Assembly (NCBI GenBank): GCA_013396755.1
Contig: VWZF01006750.1
Coordinates: forward strand, 328,339 to 392,338
From: Sclerurus mexicanus
Taxonomy: Eukaryota > Chordata > Aves > Passeriformes > Furnariidae
Length of the DNA stretch: 64,000 nt
Direction: 5' to 3'
The first letter of the stretch is position 1. Every line of letters starts with the position of its first letter. This document shows positions 41,619 to 54,077 of this stretch, piece after piece. The notes under the pieces are model-generated. The model searched no databases, was not told where the DNA came from, and was given only the letters and a program-made list of their open reading frames with translations. Position numbers and translations under genes: made by a program.

Positions 41619-44600
41619 GGCCACGAACCACACTGAATGCTTCATTACATTCTTAATGACTAGAGATGAACAAATTGATTTTCTAAGTCGTTGTCCCAGT
41701 ATTACAGCTGGAAAAGCAATTGTTGGGGGTCAAACCAAAACAAAAAACATCCCATTCTTTCACTGACTTGCAAAAGGCTTTGTGTCATTTTTTCCCCCTT
41801 TTCATATTGCACTGAAGTTACATATCAAAATAAAATCAAGGTTCAAAATAAAACTTGGAAATGGCTCAGTTTGTGCATTTGCTTGATTCTTTTTCTCATT
41901 CTTTTTTTTTTTTTTCCAAGATGTTTAATTAAACAAATACAAGTAATTTCAGTCAATATTTTGTTTCTTCAGTAAATAAATTACTTTCTTAACAAATTTT
42001 GACCACATAAGTCTTGTCTCTACAGCTGAGGCAGACAGATTCTCTGTAACCCCACTTGCTAGTGCTAGTCTGAAAATTGGATAATCACTGTGGTGAGAAG
42101 CACTCGAGCTAAGAATTCCTCTTGAGTTGTGAGTACATATGTTACTTTAAATATGTTCTCATGTCAGTGTAGCTGTGTAGTTTTCCTGAACAACTTTTGA
42201 CTCGGATAGCAAATGCTTGATGTTGCTAGAAATTGTCCTCCAACAGAAATACTTTTTTTTTTTTTCTGTTGTGGTTCGGCTGTTACTATCTGAAACAAAC
42301 TGGTACCAAATTATATCACATTGCAGTGTTAAAAACTAGATAGCATTGGATGGCCAAGGAGATGTCCTTCACTGAGAGATGTAGGGTTTCAATTTGGTCA
42401 TGTTGTTAGCAAAATCATTTCTTGTTTACCTATCTAAACAATTAAAGGGTCACTTAAGAATGTTTAAGTGTTTATAAAGGGCTTCCTATGGTTTCCCAGT
42501 CTGGAGCTTGTTTACTTTGCAGAACAGATGGTGTTCCCAGGCCCAAGAAAGAGGAGTATTTAAGTGCTCCCCGTGGGCCAGGCAACAGAGAGAAATCCTG
42601 AGGCAGAGGGCTGACCTATGATGGGGATATTCATACTCTGTTTCTAAGGGAAGGTTGTGCAGAGGTCGGTATATCCTATGTAAGCAGAAGAGACTATACC
42701 ACTTGGCTGCTTTTAACCAAGCACTGCAACCCTCCAGCATTCTGCATAGCTTCAGTGAATTGCTTCAGTGAGAGGCCCAATTAAGCTTTATGGATGTTGT
42801 GGGTGGTTGTTTTTTCCTTAAAACCAAAAGTTTTGTGGATAAAACATTCTGCTTTAAAAGAATAGGTATTTATTTTAATGACTGCCTGTTTCTATCTTCA
42901 CCTCTTTTGGTACTGCACAGAAAGCATGTTTAGTATCTGTAGCTGCACAGTGTTTATTAGTCTGACACCATGGAATTTTTATAAAATACACTTCATTGCA
43001 TTCCCAGGAGTAAAGACAGCTACAAAAATAAAGAGCACTGGAATAAGGGGTGTATTGTACCTTCTAGAAGTTACTGTTGTTCTGACCTCTTCAGAATCAG
43101 CATTTCCCTCTAGCATTCTAGACAGCAATATAACAAGTATATAACAAATTGTAAGTGATTCTTAAATATGTCATATTCTGGTGAACTGAGATAGCCTTAG
43201 CAGCCTTTTTAACCCTTTTACTCTACACTGAGTTCTACTAAACACTTAGCAATATCAGATCCAGAAGCACTGCTGCAGTATCTGCTTCAGCAAGGCAGGG
43301 GCTCAGCCTTCAAAGGGCAAGCGCTTCTGGATGAAGTGACATGATGTTGTTTCTGCTTTCCTTGCAAATTGTTTTCTTACAATCATCACCTTTTATTCAA
43401 TCCTTTTTCACCTTAGAAATCTCACATGCCTGAGGCTTGGAAGTGAATCTAAAAAGGAAATGTCAACCTAGTGAAAAACAAGCAAGTGTTTTGGAAAGTC
43501 AGAGTTTGTATTTGTAAGTGTTCAACACCAGAGTGCTGAGGCAGGTCACGTTCTCAGGTAGTCCAAGGAGATCTGCTGCCATTGGGTCCCAAGGTCATTG
43601 TCACACTACAAAATCTGCTCAGCAGCTCTCAGCTCCAAGGATGACTTGCAAAGTTATCTATTATATATGCAATGTAGCCAATGTGATCATTTTTTAACAA
43701 GTTTTTAAGCTTTGATGCTTAATACCTGCATGGGAAAGCAGAACTCTCATAGGATTCACTAGTGTCTGGGGACAACATGTAAACTTTTCCTGGCTAGCAC
43801 TGAAATGTTCCTGGAGCACAGACAGAGTTACACATTGGATGGTACCTGATCTGAGACATGGAGGGGGGAGCAACTGGAAGGACATTATACTGCGACAGCT
43901 CTCAGGATAATTGGCTTGACCCCTCTGAAGGAAATGTTTTTTGTTATTTTTTTTTCCAGTGGAAAATTATCCTACAAGATACAAAGAGTCTCAAAAGAGT
44001 ATTTTGGTGAAACAAGTAATTAGCTGTTGTCTGTGGCAAATAAGTGATGATAAGATAAAATATGCTGAAAAGGCAAAAGCAGAGAAACAGAAATCATGAT
44101 GGTGTCCCCTTCCCCTTCTCATAACAAACCCAGGACAACATTGTAGCTGATTGGCTCCCTCTTATTTTAGTAAGGAATATTTCAAGAGGAGAAAGCTGAA
44201 CCTTGCAATCTATTCCCAGGCAGGCAAGCTGGACTCCTAAGGTATCAAAATTCCCATCACTTTAATTTTTTTAACCCATAGATTGGAGAATCAATACTGA
44301 ATTGTCACTAGGGAAGAGATGTCTTTGGAAACAGAAAAAAACCTTTCAGGAAGAGAGCAAACACAGGAAGCTGTTAACTGGAGACTGAGGGTACTCTGGG
44401 AACATAGCAAATTTTATCCTGTTTTTGTGCTACTTCCTGCCTGTCCATCTGTAACTATTGCCACAGACAGGATATTGGATTTTCTGGATCTGAGTTAGCA
44501 AGGACCTTCCTATGCTTTTTTGAAAGGTAAAAAATTGAATTTGAGCAAGAAAGTGTTGAGCTCTTGAGTATTTGTCCTATTGTTAATTACGCAGAGGCAA

Positions 44601-47600
44601 AGAAAAGGCAATCAGAGATCTCACTTCTGTCAGCAGTCATTAACACAAGCAAGTAAGGTCAAAGGATGGAAGAGAAGGAAGCAGTGTTCCGATCCAGTTG
44701 TAGGACTTGGGGAATTTCCTGCTCTTGTATTTCCTGCTTTCCCTGACAGCAAAAAAAGCCAGGTAACATTTATGTACCAAACCTGAGATCACCTGGGTCA
44801 TTGATCACCTGTGGAGGCCCACCTTTAAGTGTTGCCAGAGCAGTATGTCCTTTGAAGGGTATCTTTCTTCTTTGAATAGCAAAGGAAGGATTATGAAGAA
44901 GAAGTACTTCTTCTGAACTGGTAGGCAACCTTAGAGAGGAAGGTAGTCTGAGAAGTTTTGCAAAACAACGCCTCACATGAGACATGAACTTCATATGAAT
45001 GAATGGAGAGGCGTAACAATTGCAAAAATGGCAAGGCAGAGTTTTCAACCTACACTTTTATTCAAGGAAAAGTAAAGCAAAGGGTGAGGAGTTTCTCATG
45101 CAAATGTCCAAGCTGTCAAGCCATTGTTAGACTCACCTGTCAGGCATGTTTGACGCCCTTTCATATTGCCTGAAGACTATTCCCTCTGGTAGTCTCAAAT
45201 TAAGGTGAACTGCCAACTCTCCTTTGTGGACTTCTACCAATAACCACAGTCCTTCAAGATAGCATACAATCAGCATTCAGTGTTAGTTCCATTTAAATGT
45301 CAGATTCTTTCATCATCCCAAACCTATGACAGTGAAGGCAGCTTTTAAAGTACACTTCCTTGATATTGCAGGGGTTTCCTCAAAGTCTGATACCACAAAG
45401 TATGAAAAGAAATATCAGGTTCTTTAGAGGAGGGCATATGAAGCTCTTGTAGGCACAGCCACTGCAATATATTTAAATACAGTCATATCTGCCATTTCTC
45501 CACCCATCTACTTGTTTACTGCATTATTTAGTATGCCTGGAGTCAAGGCACATAAATGCTGAACAGCACAGCAAAAATGCAGGGCTGAAATCTTCCCTCT
45601 TGTTATGCTGCTGGTCCAACCAAAAGCATACTTGAGTTTTATTATATATTACAAAATAAAAAAAAAAATGCAATACAAGGCTGAAGCAAAGCTTAATGTG
45701 GAAAACCAGATGGAAATTAGAATAAGATGGAGAAGTTCCTAATTCTGCTCAGTGGAGTCAGAGCCTTGAGGTCAGAATCATTCAGAACTGTGTCATTTTG
45801 ACAAAAAAATCTGTAACTTGAAGCCATTGGAGCTGCGACTGTACTTTGGAGCTACAGTTTCTACTGATATTAAAATCTGTCATAAAGCCAAGACACTCTT
45901 CAGGCAGAAAAAAATAATACCCAGCAAATTTCACTTCTTCATGTACTAACAAGTGTCACATTCAGGTTCTCTTCTAAATAAAGAAAGCAGTGTCTATACT
46001 TCTGTGTGTAAAATTAGCAAGTGCTAGATGTTAATCTTTTATTCAGTTACCTGGCCTCTAAAAAACTCAAACACATGAGAAGATATTTCTTTTAAAAACG
46101 TAGAGAATAAACATATGATTGAATGGATAGAAATTAATAAGACTTTAGATGTTACCATAGCTTAACTGGGGGAGGTGAAAAATGACAGTGTATCTGTTGT
46201 TAACCCACCACAGTTCTGCAGAGATTGGTTTGAGGAACTCAAAGCTCACGACTGTACTCTTGGAGGAGTACCAGAGATGGTCACATGGTAGTATCCACCC
46301 CTCCTCTTGTAGTTTTCAACAGCTGTGGACCATAAGTATTCTTTGGTACAGGGCAGATACGTCAGGTTCACCTAAGCCATCCTGAAAAGGGTGATAGGTA
46401 TAGGTATCATTATAGGGACTCTCACAAGACCAGGTACCACAAGGTATGGTAACCAGTAGCTTCAAGGAGGTTATTAGCAGTGATGGGACAATAACACCTC
46501 TTGCTTTTTCAGAATTTCTTGTTTTCACATGTTGGGTTCCACTTCACAGTAAATTTTCCCACGTGTAAGCAGAGGCAAGGCTTTTTATTTTGTCTTCAGA
46601 ATTACTGCACACAGGCAGGTACTGTTTTCTTCAGCTTCCAACTGGTGTGGCTAGCTTCATGTTTTGCTAGGCTGGTCAGATATATCTGTGGTATGTGCTA
46701 TTTATTTAGAAGAAAACTTTTTAAAGCAGCAGGGGACAATGAAGCTTTTGACCTGTGGCTCCAAAAACACATGGGAAGTCAATCAAAATGAAAGACAAAA
46801 CACACACTGAAATACGTCACAGGTTTTGCTTCAACAAATTTAGCTGAGCCAGAGGAGGACTATGGATGATGGGAAGTGTGAAGGAATGACAACAATGGGG
46901 GGCAAAAGGCACAAAAAGGCACTTCCTGAACACTGGCATCAGGTCCTGGTTTGCAGTCTGAATTTGAAACTTGTGACAAGCTTTGGAGCATAAAGAAAGA
47001 AAGATTCCACATCTACTAGACAGGCATTTTCTTGAAGGAGTAGAAAAGGGCAGAGCAATGAAACAATAGAGTCCAACTAACCTGCAACTCTGCCTCCAAC
47101 TTGCCCACACTGGCAGTTCAGAGAGAAAAGGCCAAGAGAAGCCAGAGAGAAGCTCAGAGAGAAAATGCAGGACTGTCTAACATGCAAGTGTATGCATCCA
47201 TGAGCACAGGACATGTCCAGCCACACAGGGTGAAGCTGACCCTGTGAACTTAGCCCACATAGCCCATAACTTGGGATGCATCCTGGAGAGGGGTTGGATC
47301 TGCCACAGGGAGCTGAGTCCTGCACCCTGGCTGTGAACACCGGGGTTGTGCATATCCGTGGTTGTCACTGGTATTAAACATGGCTCCTATTGTAAAAAGT
47401 CTTGTCATGCTTTAAATTTTCTTGCAGGGTATCTGATTTCATAATACCTTAACTGCAGTTGTGCTGGTACTGCAATTTCTGATATTACTAGCCATATACT
47501 TTCATAAGATGCTTGATTATTTGTCTTGCATGATGTTTTGTTAGAAGAATTGTCAGGCTAAACTATAAAAACAACATCAAAAACATTTAATGAATGGAGA

Positions 47601-50600
47601 AACAGGGTTAAAAATTAAAATCTTTTTACTAAAATAAAATAAACCCTGCAGAGCTATGATGTGACTGGGTGACTAAGCCAGATATCCTTTCTTGAAGTGT
47701 CCTCTTTACATGAGGTTTGCTATTATGATCAGGGGATCTGAAGCCAGAGAAATTATCCTGTTGGGAGAATTTCACTGGGGAGAACACATTTACTACCTCC
47801 TTCTTCCTCCTCTTGTTTTCTCTTCTTTACTTCTTCTTCCTGCCAATCTAGTTTCTGTAAGCAGTGTGGGAGACTTTATTCAATCCCCTGCAAGGGAAAA
47901 GAAGTTGTTCCTGCCACTTTTAAAGGAAATACAAAGAAAGTGCTCTTTCTTATTTCCACTCCAAGTTGTGAGCACAGCAACAGACAGGGTAATAAACTGA
48001 TAATGGTTAGATTGATGGAAGTGGGGAAGGGACCAGTAAACATTTTTTGACAAGTGACTATTTTAAGGTCCTTTTGCAAGTTCTTTATTTTCCCACAATT
48101 CCCCTTTCTAGGCACACCATCACTGATTTTTAATGCAATTCAGAAAAGTGAAGACCATCTATTACCAAGGTTCAGTTAAGTCCTAACTTGTGCTGTAATG
48201 TCACATGGATCCTTGGTTCTCAGTTGTAGTACTCATGCTGTCATTTCTGCCATGGCCAGGTCCTTCAGGTCCTGCTGTTGCATGTCCTGGAGCTCAGCTG
48301 TCTCAGATGAGAAAACCTATTCCACCTCTGCTTGTGTCTCTCTGGTGCAGCAGTGTCACTTGCATCCAGGACAAGTCCATTGCACACTGGCATGACTGCT
48401 TCCCACCTTTATCCCTGCTAGCATCATTTCACAAACCATACTGGACTTGCTGCTTTGCTCTATCTATCCAAAGACACCTATGAGGCCAGAGTGACTCTGA
48501 CAGCTCCCTGACAAGCACAGACATCTTGTCTTCAGAATTCATGTGACCTCCAGTGCATCACTGGTGCCAATGGTAACTTTACAATGTAAAATACAGGCCA
48601 GGGTGCAACCTACTTTTCCTGTTTGTATCTTAGTAGCCCTCTCAAGCTGCTGCTGCAGGCAGCTAGATCAGTTGCAAATTTCCTTACAGCTCCCCCATGT
48701 GAGGAGTCTGCTGGGAAAGACATTCCCATGGGGTTCTCTGGAATATATCTCTACATTTTAGATCTTAATCTTTTCAGTTTATATCAGAATTTCTGCATTA
48801 TTTGAGGTCTCCAGATAGGATTTTTTACACTTTTCCCCCATGTATAGCATAACTTATGTGTAGCTTAGTACTGTTTACACTGTCAAATATTTTGTATTTC
48901 CAAGCAAAAGTCTTTTGGCTCCACGTGCAACCCAATGGCATTCTGAGGTAATCATTTCCTGAAGACATAATGATCATGCATATATGGATGCCCCAGTTTC
49001 ATAAGGTCACCTCCCAGAGTGTTAGTGCCTTTTCAGTTTCTCATCTGAGACATTGCAAGAGGTGCCATTTTTAGGTCATTCTTATGCAAATGAAATATTT
49101 CAGTGTTTTGCTTGCTTTCTACATGATCTGTAAGCGCAATACCTTCACTTGTTCTTCTTCATTATATTTGTCTCCCTAGAGCAATAGGCTTCTCTTATTG
49201 TAGCCTGAATTATGGCAAGAGAAACTTTCCTGGGTAGATGAGCCCTGGACCATCTTGACCCTTTCATCTCTGTTCTATACTCTGTTGAGTGTTCCTTTAT
49301 TTCCTGGAAACATCCTTAGTTTCCTTTTCAATTGCTGCCAGCAATTGTCTGTCCATTGAATGAATTCAGTCTCTGAATCTAGCTATGATCTTATCACAAA
49401 CTGAATTCCAAAATTTTAAAATTTTTTTTGAACTTTCTGTAAATCACAACCATTTTTTTACCATCTTCTTTATATTGTCTGTTTAAAACCAAACATGTTT
49501 CATTTTACCTTGAATGTAATGCTCAAACTGCTGTAATAATCTTTCATAATTAGCCTTCTCTTCCCAACTTAATGGGAAAATATGTTTAACAATCGAGGTG
49601 CTTCACAACTTCTCTGTCAGAAATTAAGCTACCTTTCCAGTGGCACTTCTGGTTTATGGATACATACTGAAGTACTGGGCAAATTACTCCAACTATCTTC
49701 TATGGTTTGAAAGAATTTTGGTGCTGACAAGTTGTTTAACTTTCCTATTTTTCTGTTAGGATATTTTCTCGCTATTTATCATTGGGAAAATCAGTTGTTC
49801 AGTGATCACCATGAGTGTAGAATTTTCTTCATTCAGTGGTGGATTTCACAGTGAGCAGGTCTTCATAACCTGAACCCCGTCCCAAAACTCAACCAGTTCA
49901 AATAGCAGAGTCTATTTAAGAAAGTAGTCTCTCCCAGATTGTACAGCACAGTGCACCTAAGATTTGTTTTCATGAAAAATTGAAACAATATAGTGCCTAG
50001 AGCAGAGAATTAGGGATAGAAAAGAAATAAAGAAAGTTTGCTAACAGATTGTTTTTAAAATTTAGGAAAGGATGGTACCAATAAGCAATGAAGTGACTTT
50101 TCCAGCCAGATCCTAATAGAAGTGGGGAAATAGAGTAGTGTAACCTCTGCATTATATGTGTGTTGTCAGGGGACTTTATCTTCAATTTTTGTGCAAAGGT
50201 GTACCATATATGTACATTACTGCATACATATAATAAAAGTGTGTTATTGCCAAAAGAAAAAAAACACAAAAACAAGACAAGAAGAATTCAGATGAAGTAT
50301 CTGCAAAGCGTCCAGCAATACTCTTCATTCTCACTAGCACTTGCAGACAAACATTGGCTTTGGTTGCAATCTCCCAATGTTTTCCAAATTGATAGACATC
50401 CAACAGAAATTGTTTAATTCCTACCAGAAATAACCTAACACTACTGGAAAGCTGTCAAGTGAACTGCATAAATGACCACTCTTTCCTGGACTCTGATACC
50501 TTTCTGTGCCATTTATAGATTTCAAAAATGGAGAGGTTTTAATTAAGTTGATGGACATAAGCGGGAGGAATATGCATTGGGGTATGTGTGAAATTCTGTA

Positions 50601-51239
50601 GCAGCTAATAGGGAATGCAGATTTTCTGATGACTTCTGTTCACCTGGCACATTCCTGATAACAAGGAAATCATTCATTCTTGAAACAACAGTTCAGTGCA
50701 GGGAGTTAGTGATATAGATTTTCCTCCAGTCTGAACAGATTATTTTCTTTTGTTTATTGCTGTCATTTATGCTCATAATATGGGTTTTGTGGCAAAGCAT
50801 ATCATAAATAAACCTTACCTTCCTGCCTATTTGTCTATAATACATTCTGTGGCATATTTTATAGATGATAAAAGCTTCAGCTTTAAATGGAAACTGTAAC
50901 CTGAAGACCTGAATAATCAATGATCAGTCAACAATAACTGTGGAACATAAGTCAGTAAATTACAGGGCAGGAACAGTCTGACAACTTCAGATGCACACAT
51001 ACCTGCACATAGAAAATACCATATAATCGTGGCATAATTAAAGGTGGAAGGGATTGGATCCCATTCATAGCTTAAAGCAGGGCAAGCTTTGAAGCTAGAA
51101 CCGAGATTGGGTTTACACCAGGTTGTTCAAGGTCTTTTCCGGCTGCAATATGAGCATCTTTGAGAAATGGGGTTTACACAGCCTTTTGAGAAAATATGTT
51201 CTAGTGTTTGACTGCCCATCAAACTTTCTCCTTTCCACC

Positions 51240-51828
51240 TGTTGCAGTTTAACCCCAGCCACCAACCAAGCTCCACATAGCCTCTCACTCACTCCTCCAC
51301 CATTGGGATCAGGAAGAGAATCAGAAGGGTAGAAGCTAGAAAACTTGTGGGTTGAGATAAAGACAGTTTAATAGTGAAAACAAAAGCTGCACAGACAAAC
51401 AAAACAAGGCAATGAATTTACTGTTTCCAATGGGTAGGCAGGTGATCAGCCATCTCTAGTAGAGCAGGGCTCCACCACACGTAACAGTGACTTGGGAAGA
51501 CAAACATCACAATTTCAATATCTCCCTCTCTTACTCCTTCTCCCCTATTTTATATACTGAGCATGATGTCATGTGGTATGGAATATACCTTTGGTTGGTT
51601 GGAGTCACCTGTCCTCGATATGTCTCCTCCCAACCTCCTATGCACCCTCAGCCTCCTCACCAGTGTGGCAGTATGAAAAGCAGAAAAGGCCTTGGCTCTG
51701 TGTGAGCACTGCTCAGCAAGAACAAAAACACCTCTACATTATCATCACTGCATTCAGCACAAATCCAAAACACAGCCCCAGACCAGCCACGGTGAAGAAA
51801 ATTAACTCTACCCTAGCCAAAACCATCA
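51240..51828 (-). mobile_element. Solo LTR of an avian ERVL-type endogenous retrovirus, inside CR1 copy A
   Basis: The 589-bp block starts TGTTGCAGTTTAACCCC and ends TAGCCAAAACCATCA, keeping TG...CA ends. It matches an LTR family I know as abundant in bird genomes. Read on the minus strand it has a TATA box (plus 51548-51556) followed by an ATTAAA polyadenylation signal (plus 51367-51372), so its transcription would run antisense to CLVS1. No internal retroviral region or partner LTR is present, so it is a solo LTR left by recombination. CR1 sequence resumes on the far side. I see no exact target-site duplication; CCACC and TCACC flank it, offset by two bases. Confidence 0.85.
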
Positions 51829-52391
51829 TGTCACCAGAACTGCAACTCATGTTGATTGCTTTGTCTTTTTTCCCTGAGAAAAGTCTGATTGTCATCTCTG
51901 TAGGCACACCTTGATCATTTGCAGGGAGCAGTGAGATTCTCCCTCAACTTCCTCTTCTGTGGCTAAACAAACCTTGTTCTCTGAGCTTCTCCTCATATGT
52001 TGTGTTCTCCAGTCTTCAGCTGTCTTGACATCTTGTGATAGACTCACTCCAACATGTGAGCCTCTCCTGCAGAAGGAAGCTCAGAAACGGACATACCACT
52101 CCAGATGTGTTCTCTCACAGGTATTGATGAGATCACCTCCCTCATGCACTTGTTATGCCCTTGCTAGAGCAGCCTATGAAACAGTTGGCCACTTTTGCCA
52201 TATGAATACACTGCTGTCTCATAGTCAACATGCCCATCAGGATGCCCAGGTCCTCTTCTGCAGAGCTGTATTCTAGTAATTCAGTGCTTGACCTGTCCTA
52301 CTGCATGGGATTATTCTACCTAACATCACAGAATCACACAAACATGTAGGTTGGAAAGGACCTTCAAGATCATTGAGTTCAGCCTTTGACA

Positions 52392-52397
52392 GATCAC
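52392..52397. repeat. Left target-site duplication GATCAC of the LTR
   Basis: GATCAC lies directly before the TG of the LTR and is repeated exactly after its terminal CA at 52947-52952. A 6-bp duplication is typical of alpha- and betaretrovirus-like integration. Confidence 0.82.
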
Positions 52398-52946
52398 TGC
52401 CACGTTCCTCTTGAGGGAAAAAAGGACGGCACACTCCGCATAAGGGTGAAGGCAGAATGGCGTTTATTGAGGGCTAGCTCAGGGTTTATATAGGGTTCAG
52501 GGAGAGGCTTCTGGAAGGTAGGAGGGAACGTCACAAAAAAGGAAAGCAGGGGAGGATCCAGGGGAGGACCACATGCCTTATATGGAACAGGGGGCAGAAC
52601 ATGTACAAATAGGGAGAGAACAATGTAGAAGGTTACCGTATATGGTAATTGGTGCAATGCACCAACTGGTATCCAATCATAACTTTCCATAACCTTTAAC
52701 CAATCCTATCGCGTATCTAAAACACAACAACCAATGAGAACATTTCTAGTTATTACAACTCCAATAATACTTATTACAATTGTCAAAACCCACGTTTCAC
52801 AATACAATAACTAAACAGGGGACTCTTCTTCGCTGTCTTCGCTCCACAGTCGAGGCGGTGATCTTTTCGGTATGTTCTTTTTCTTGTCCTGCTCCAAGTT
52901 GTTGGTTTTCCAAGAATGATACGTATTCAATGTGGTTCCCGCCACA
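52398..52946 (-). mobile_element. Solo LTR, ERVK/alpharetrovirus-like, with 6-bp target-site duplication
   Basis: The 549-bp block runs from TGCCACG to CGCCACA and is bracketed by GATCAC on both sides. On the minus strand it has a CCAAT box (ATTGG on the plus strand near 52648), a TATA box (plus 52485-52492) and an AATAAA signal (plus 52463-52468) only about 20 bp beyond the TATA box. This compact U3-R-U5 order is seen in avian alpharetrovirus-type LTRs. No gag, pol or env lies beside it, so it is a solo LTR with no coding capacity. It interrupts CR1 copy B and is oriented antisense to CLVS1. The exact duplication and intact signals suggest it is among the youngest insertions here. Confidence 0.85.
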
Positions 52947-52952
52947 GATCAC
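52947..52952. repeat. Right target-site duplication GATCAC of the LTR
   Basis: This is an exact copy of 52392-52397, directly after the terminal CA of the LTR. CR1 copy B continues immediately after it. Confidence 0.82.
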
Positions 52953-53529
52953 CACCTTATCAACTAGTCCATAGCACTAAGTGTCACGTTCAGTTGTTTC
53001 TTGAACACCTCCAGGGATGGTGGCTCCACCACCTCCCTGGGTTTTTCATTCCTTGTTCACCACTTTTCCTTATCTTCTAAAGATGAAACACTTTGCATTT
53101 GTGTATGTGGTTCCCAGCAACTCATCTCTCCAGCCCATGAGGATCCCTCTCAATAGGGACTCCTGATTTAACCTCAATCTTATCAACTCTACTTCACAGA
53201 CTGGAACAATCAGCAAAGCTTCTGAGAGTTTGTTAATCCCTGGCATCATCCATGTTATTTATAAAGGCATTAAGCTGTATTGGCTCCAGTATCAACTTCA
53301 GAGCATAAAACATTAGTAAATAACCATGAAGCAGACTTTGTACCTCTGGTCTCAACACTTGCATTCCAGCAACTTGTTCAGTTTTTCACCCACACTGTAT
53401 GCCACCCCTCCAAACAAAATCCCTTCTGACCAACATGCTAAATTCAACGTAAATGACACTCAGGTGCCTTGGTACGCAGTGCTGCAATTTTAATAAGGAG
53501 GATGCACCTGCTATCAGGTGGAAAGAGTT

Positions 53530-54077
53530 CTCGATGGGAAGCTTTCAAAGGAGAAGGTACAGATAGACTGCCTTGTATCTACCTAGCAAATTTAATGACC
53601 TCCAGGGATACGAGACAGGATACTTGAGTCTTCTTGGTGGAAAAAGACTAATTCATTTAAGACTTCATGTAGTACTACTTAGTGCATGACTTTATAACAG
53701 GTTTGAGGGGGAGCCAGCTCCATCTATTTCCCCAGGCCTCCCGGGGTCTGGGGGGGATTGCAAAATCCCCACGTGGTCAGGAGTAAGGATAGGCAGCACT
53801 CCAAGGTGATGAGGTCGTAGAAAAAGCCTTTAACTACTTGACTCAAGAATATTTAAGCTCTTCAGGCGGGGATTGGGAGGTAGGATGTGATTGGGTAAGG
53901 TTCAGGGTGAGTGGTGTGGTTTGGGGGACACAGGGGCCAATAAGGAAGCAGGAGGACCAAAACCCAGTGGGAAGCCAGGAATGGGGAGTGACTGGTGATA
54001 TGTCCAATAAGGTCGGTAGAGGGGCAGGGAAGAAAGAACAGTCTACGTTCACATGTGTGGGGGTTCTAGGGGTTACA
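53530..54077 (-). mobile_element. LTR-like block, family unknown, boundaries uncertain
   Basis: The plus strand ends this block in GGGGTTACA at 54077, so the minus strand would start TGTAACCCC, a plausible LTR edge. On the minus strand two CCAAT boxes (plus near 53872 and 53890) precede a TATA-like TTAAATATT (plus 53849-53857), as in an LTR promoter. A C-rich segment that could belong to U5 follows (plus 53700-53770). One possible left edge is TGGGAAGC at 53531, where CTCGA would pair with CTCTA on the right as an imperfect duplication. The lower-coordinate third resembles nothing I know, so the true element may be shorter. Confidence 0.42.

Larger units (their letters stand above)
19641..51021 (+). 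other. Long CLVS1 downstream intron stretch, no supported gene
   Basis: More than 31 kb of AT-rich intron contains no transposon I can name. Listed separately are a 23-bp tandem duplication (20206-20251), a TTTG microsatellite (28112-28177), a 21-bp-period duplication (29363-29396), a short CA run (31767-31780), a G-rich block with the longest minus ORF (34282-34812), a protein-like minus ORF (38566-38763) and a hairpin (41592-41618). The next CLVS1 exon, which should encode a segment beginning Asp-Ser-Phe-Pro, was looked for by eye and not found. Confidence 0.6.
52324..53085 (-). mobile_element. Younger CR1 LINE 3' fragment (copy B), inserted in CR1 copy A and split by an LTR
   Basis: A second CR1 3' edge (CACAGAATCACACAAACATG, then GGTTGGAAAGGACCTTCAAG) begins at about 52324, in the middle of copy A. 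After the LTR at 52398-52946 it continues with TTGAACACCTCCAGGGATGG and TGGCTCCACCACCTCCCTGG to about 53085, where copy A resumes. Without the LTR it is only about 210 bp long, so it is 5'-truncated. Its presence inside copy A shows that it inserted later. Confidence 0.8.
51022..53400 (-). mobile_element. Old CR1 LINE (copy A), antisense, interrupted by two later insertions
   Basis: Three separated blocks line up in order with a single antisense CR1. Block 1 (51022-51239) carries the 3' edge, AGCAGGGCAAGC and TTCTAGTGTTTGACTGCC. Block 2 (51829 to about 52320) carries GCTTCTCCTCATATG, CTCCAGATGTG and GATGCCCAGGTCCTCTTCTG. Block 3 (about 53086-53400) carries ACTTTGCATTTGTGT, CATCTCTCCAGCCCATGAGG and TATTGGCTCCAGTATCAAC. 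Block 3 corresponds to the C-terminal part of the reverse-transcriptase ORF. The breaks are filled by an LTR (51240-51828) and by a younger CR1 that itself contains an LTR (52324 to about 53085). The outer limit near 53400 is approximate. No intact reading frame remains. Confidence 0.82.

Noticed and set aside
49410..49425. 16-bp palindrome of A4/T4 blocks
   Set aside because: Pure A/T composition makes this expected by chance in DNA this AT-rich.
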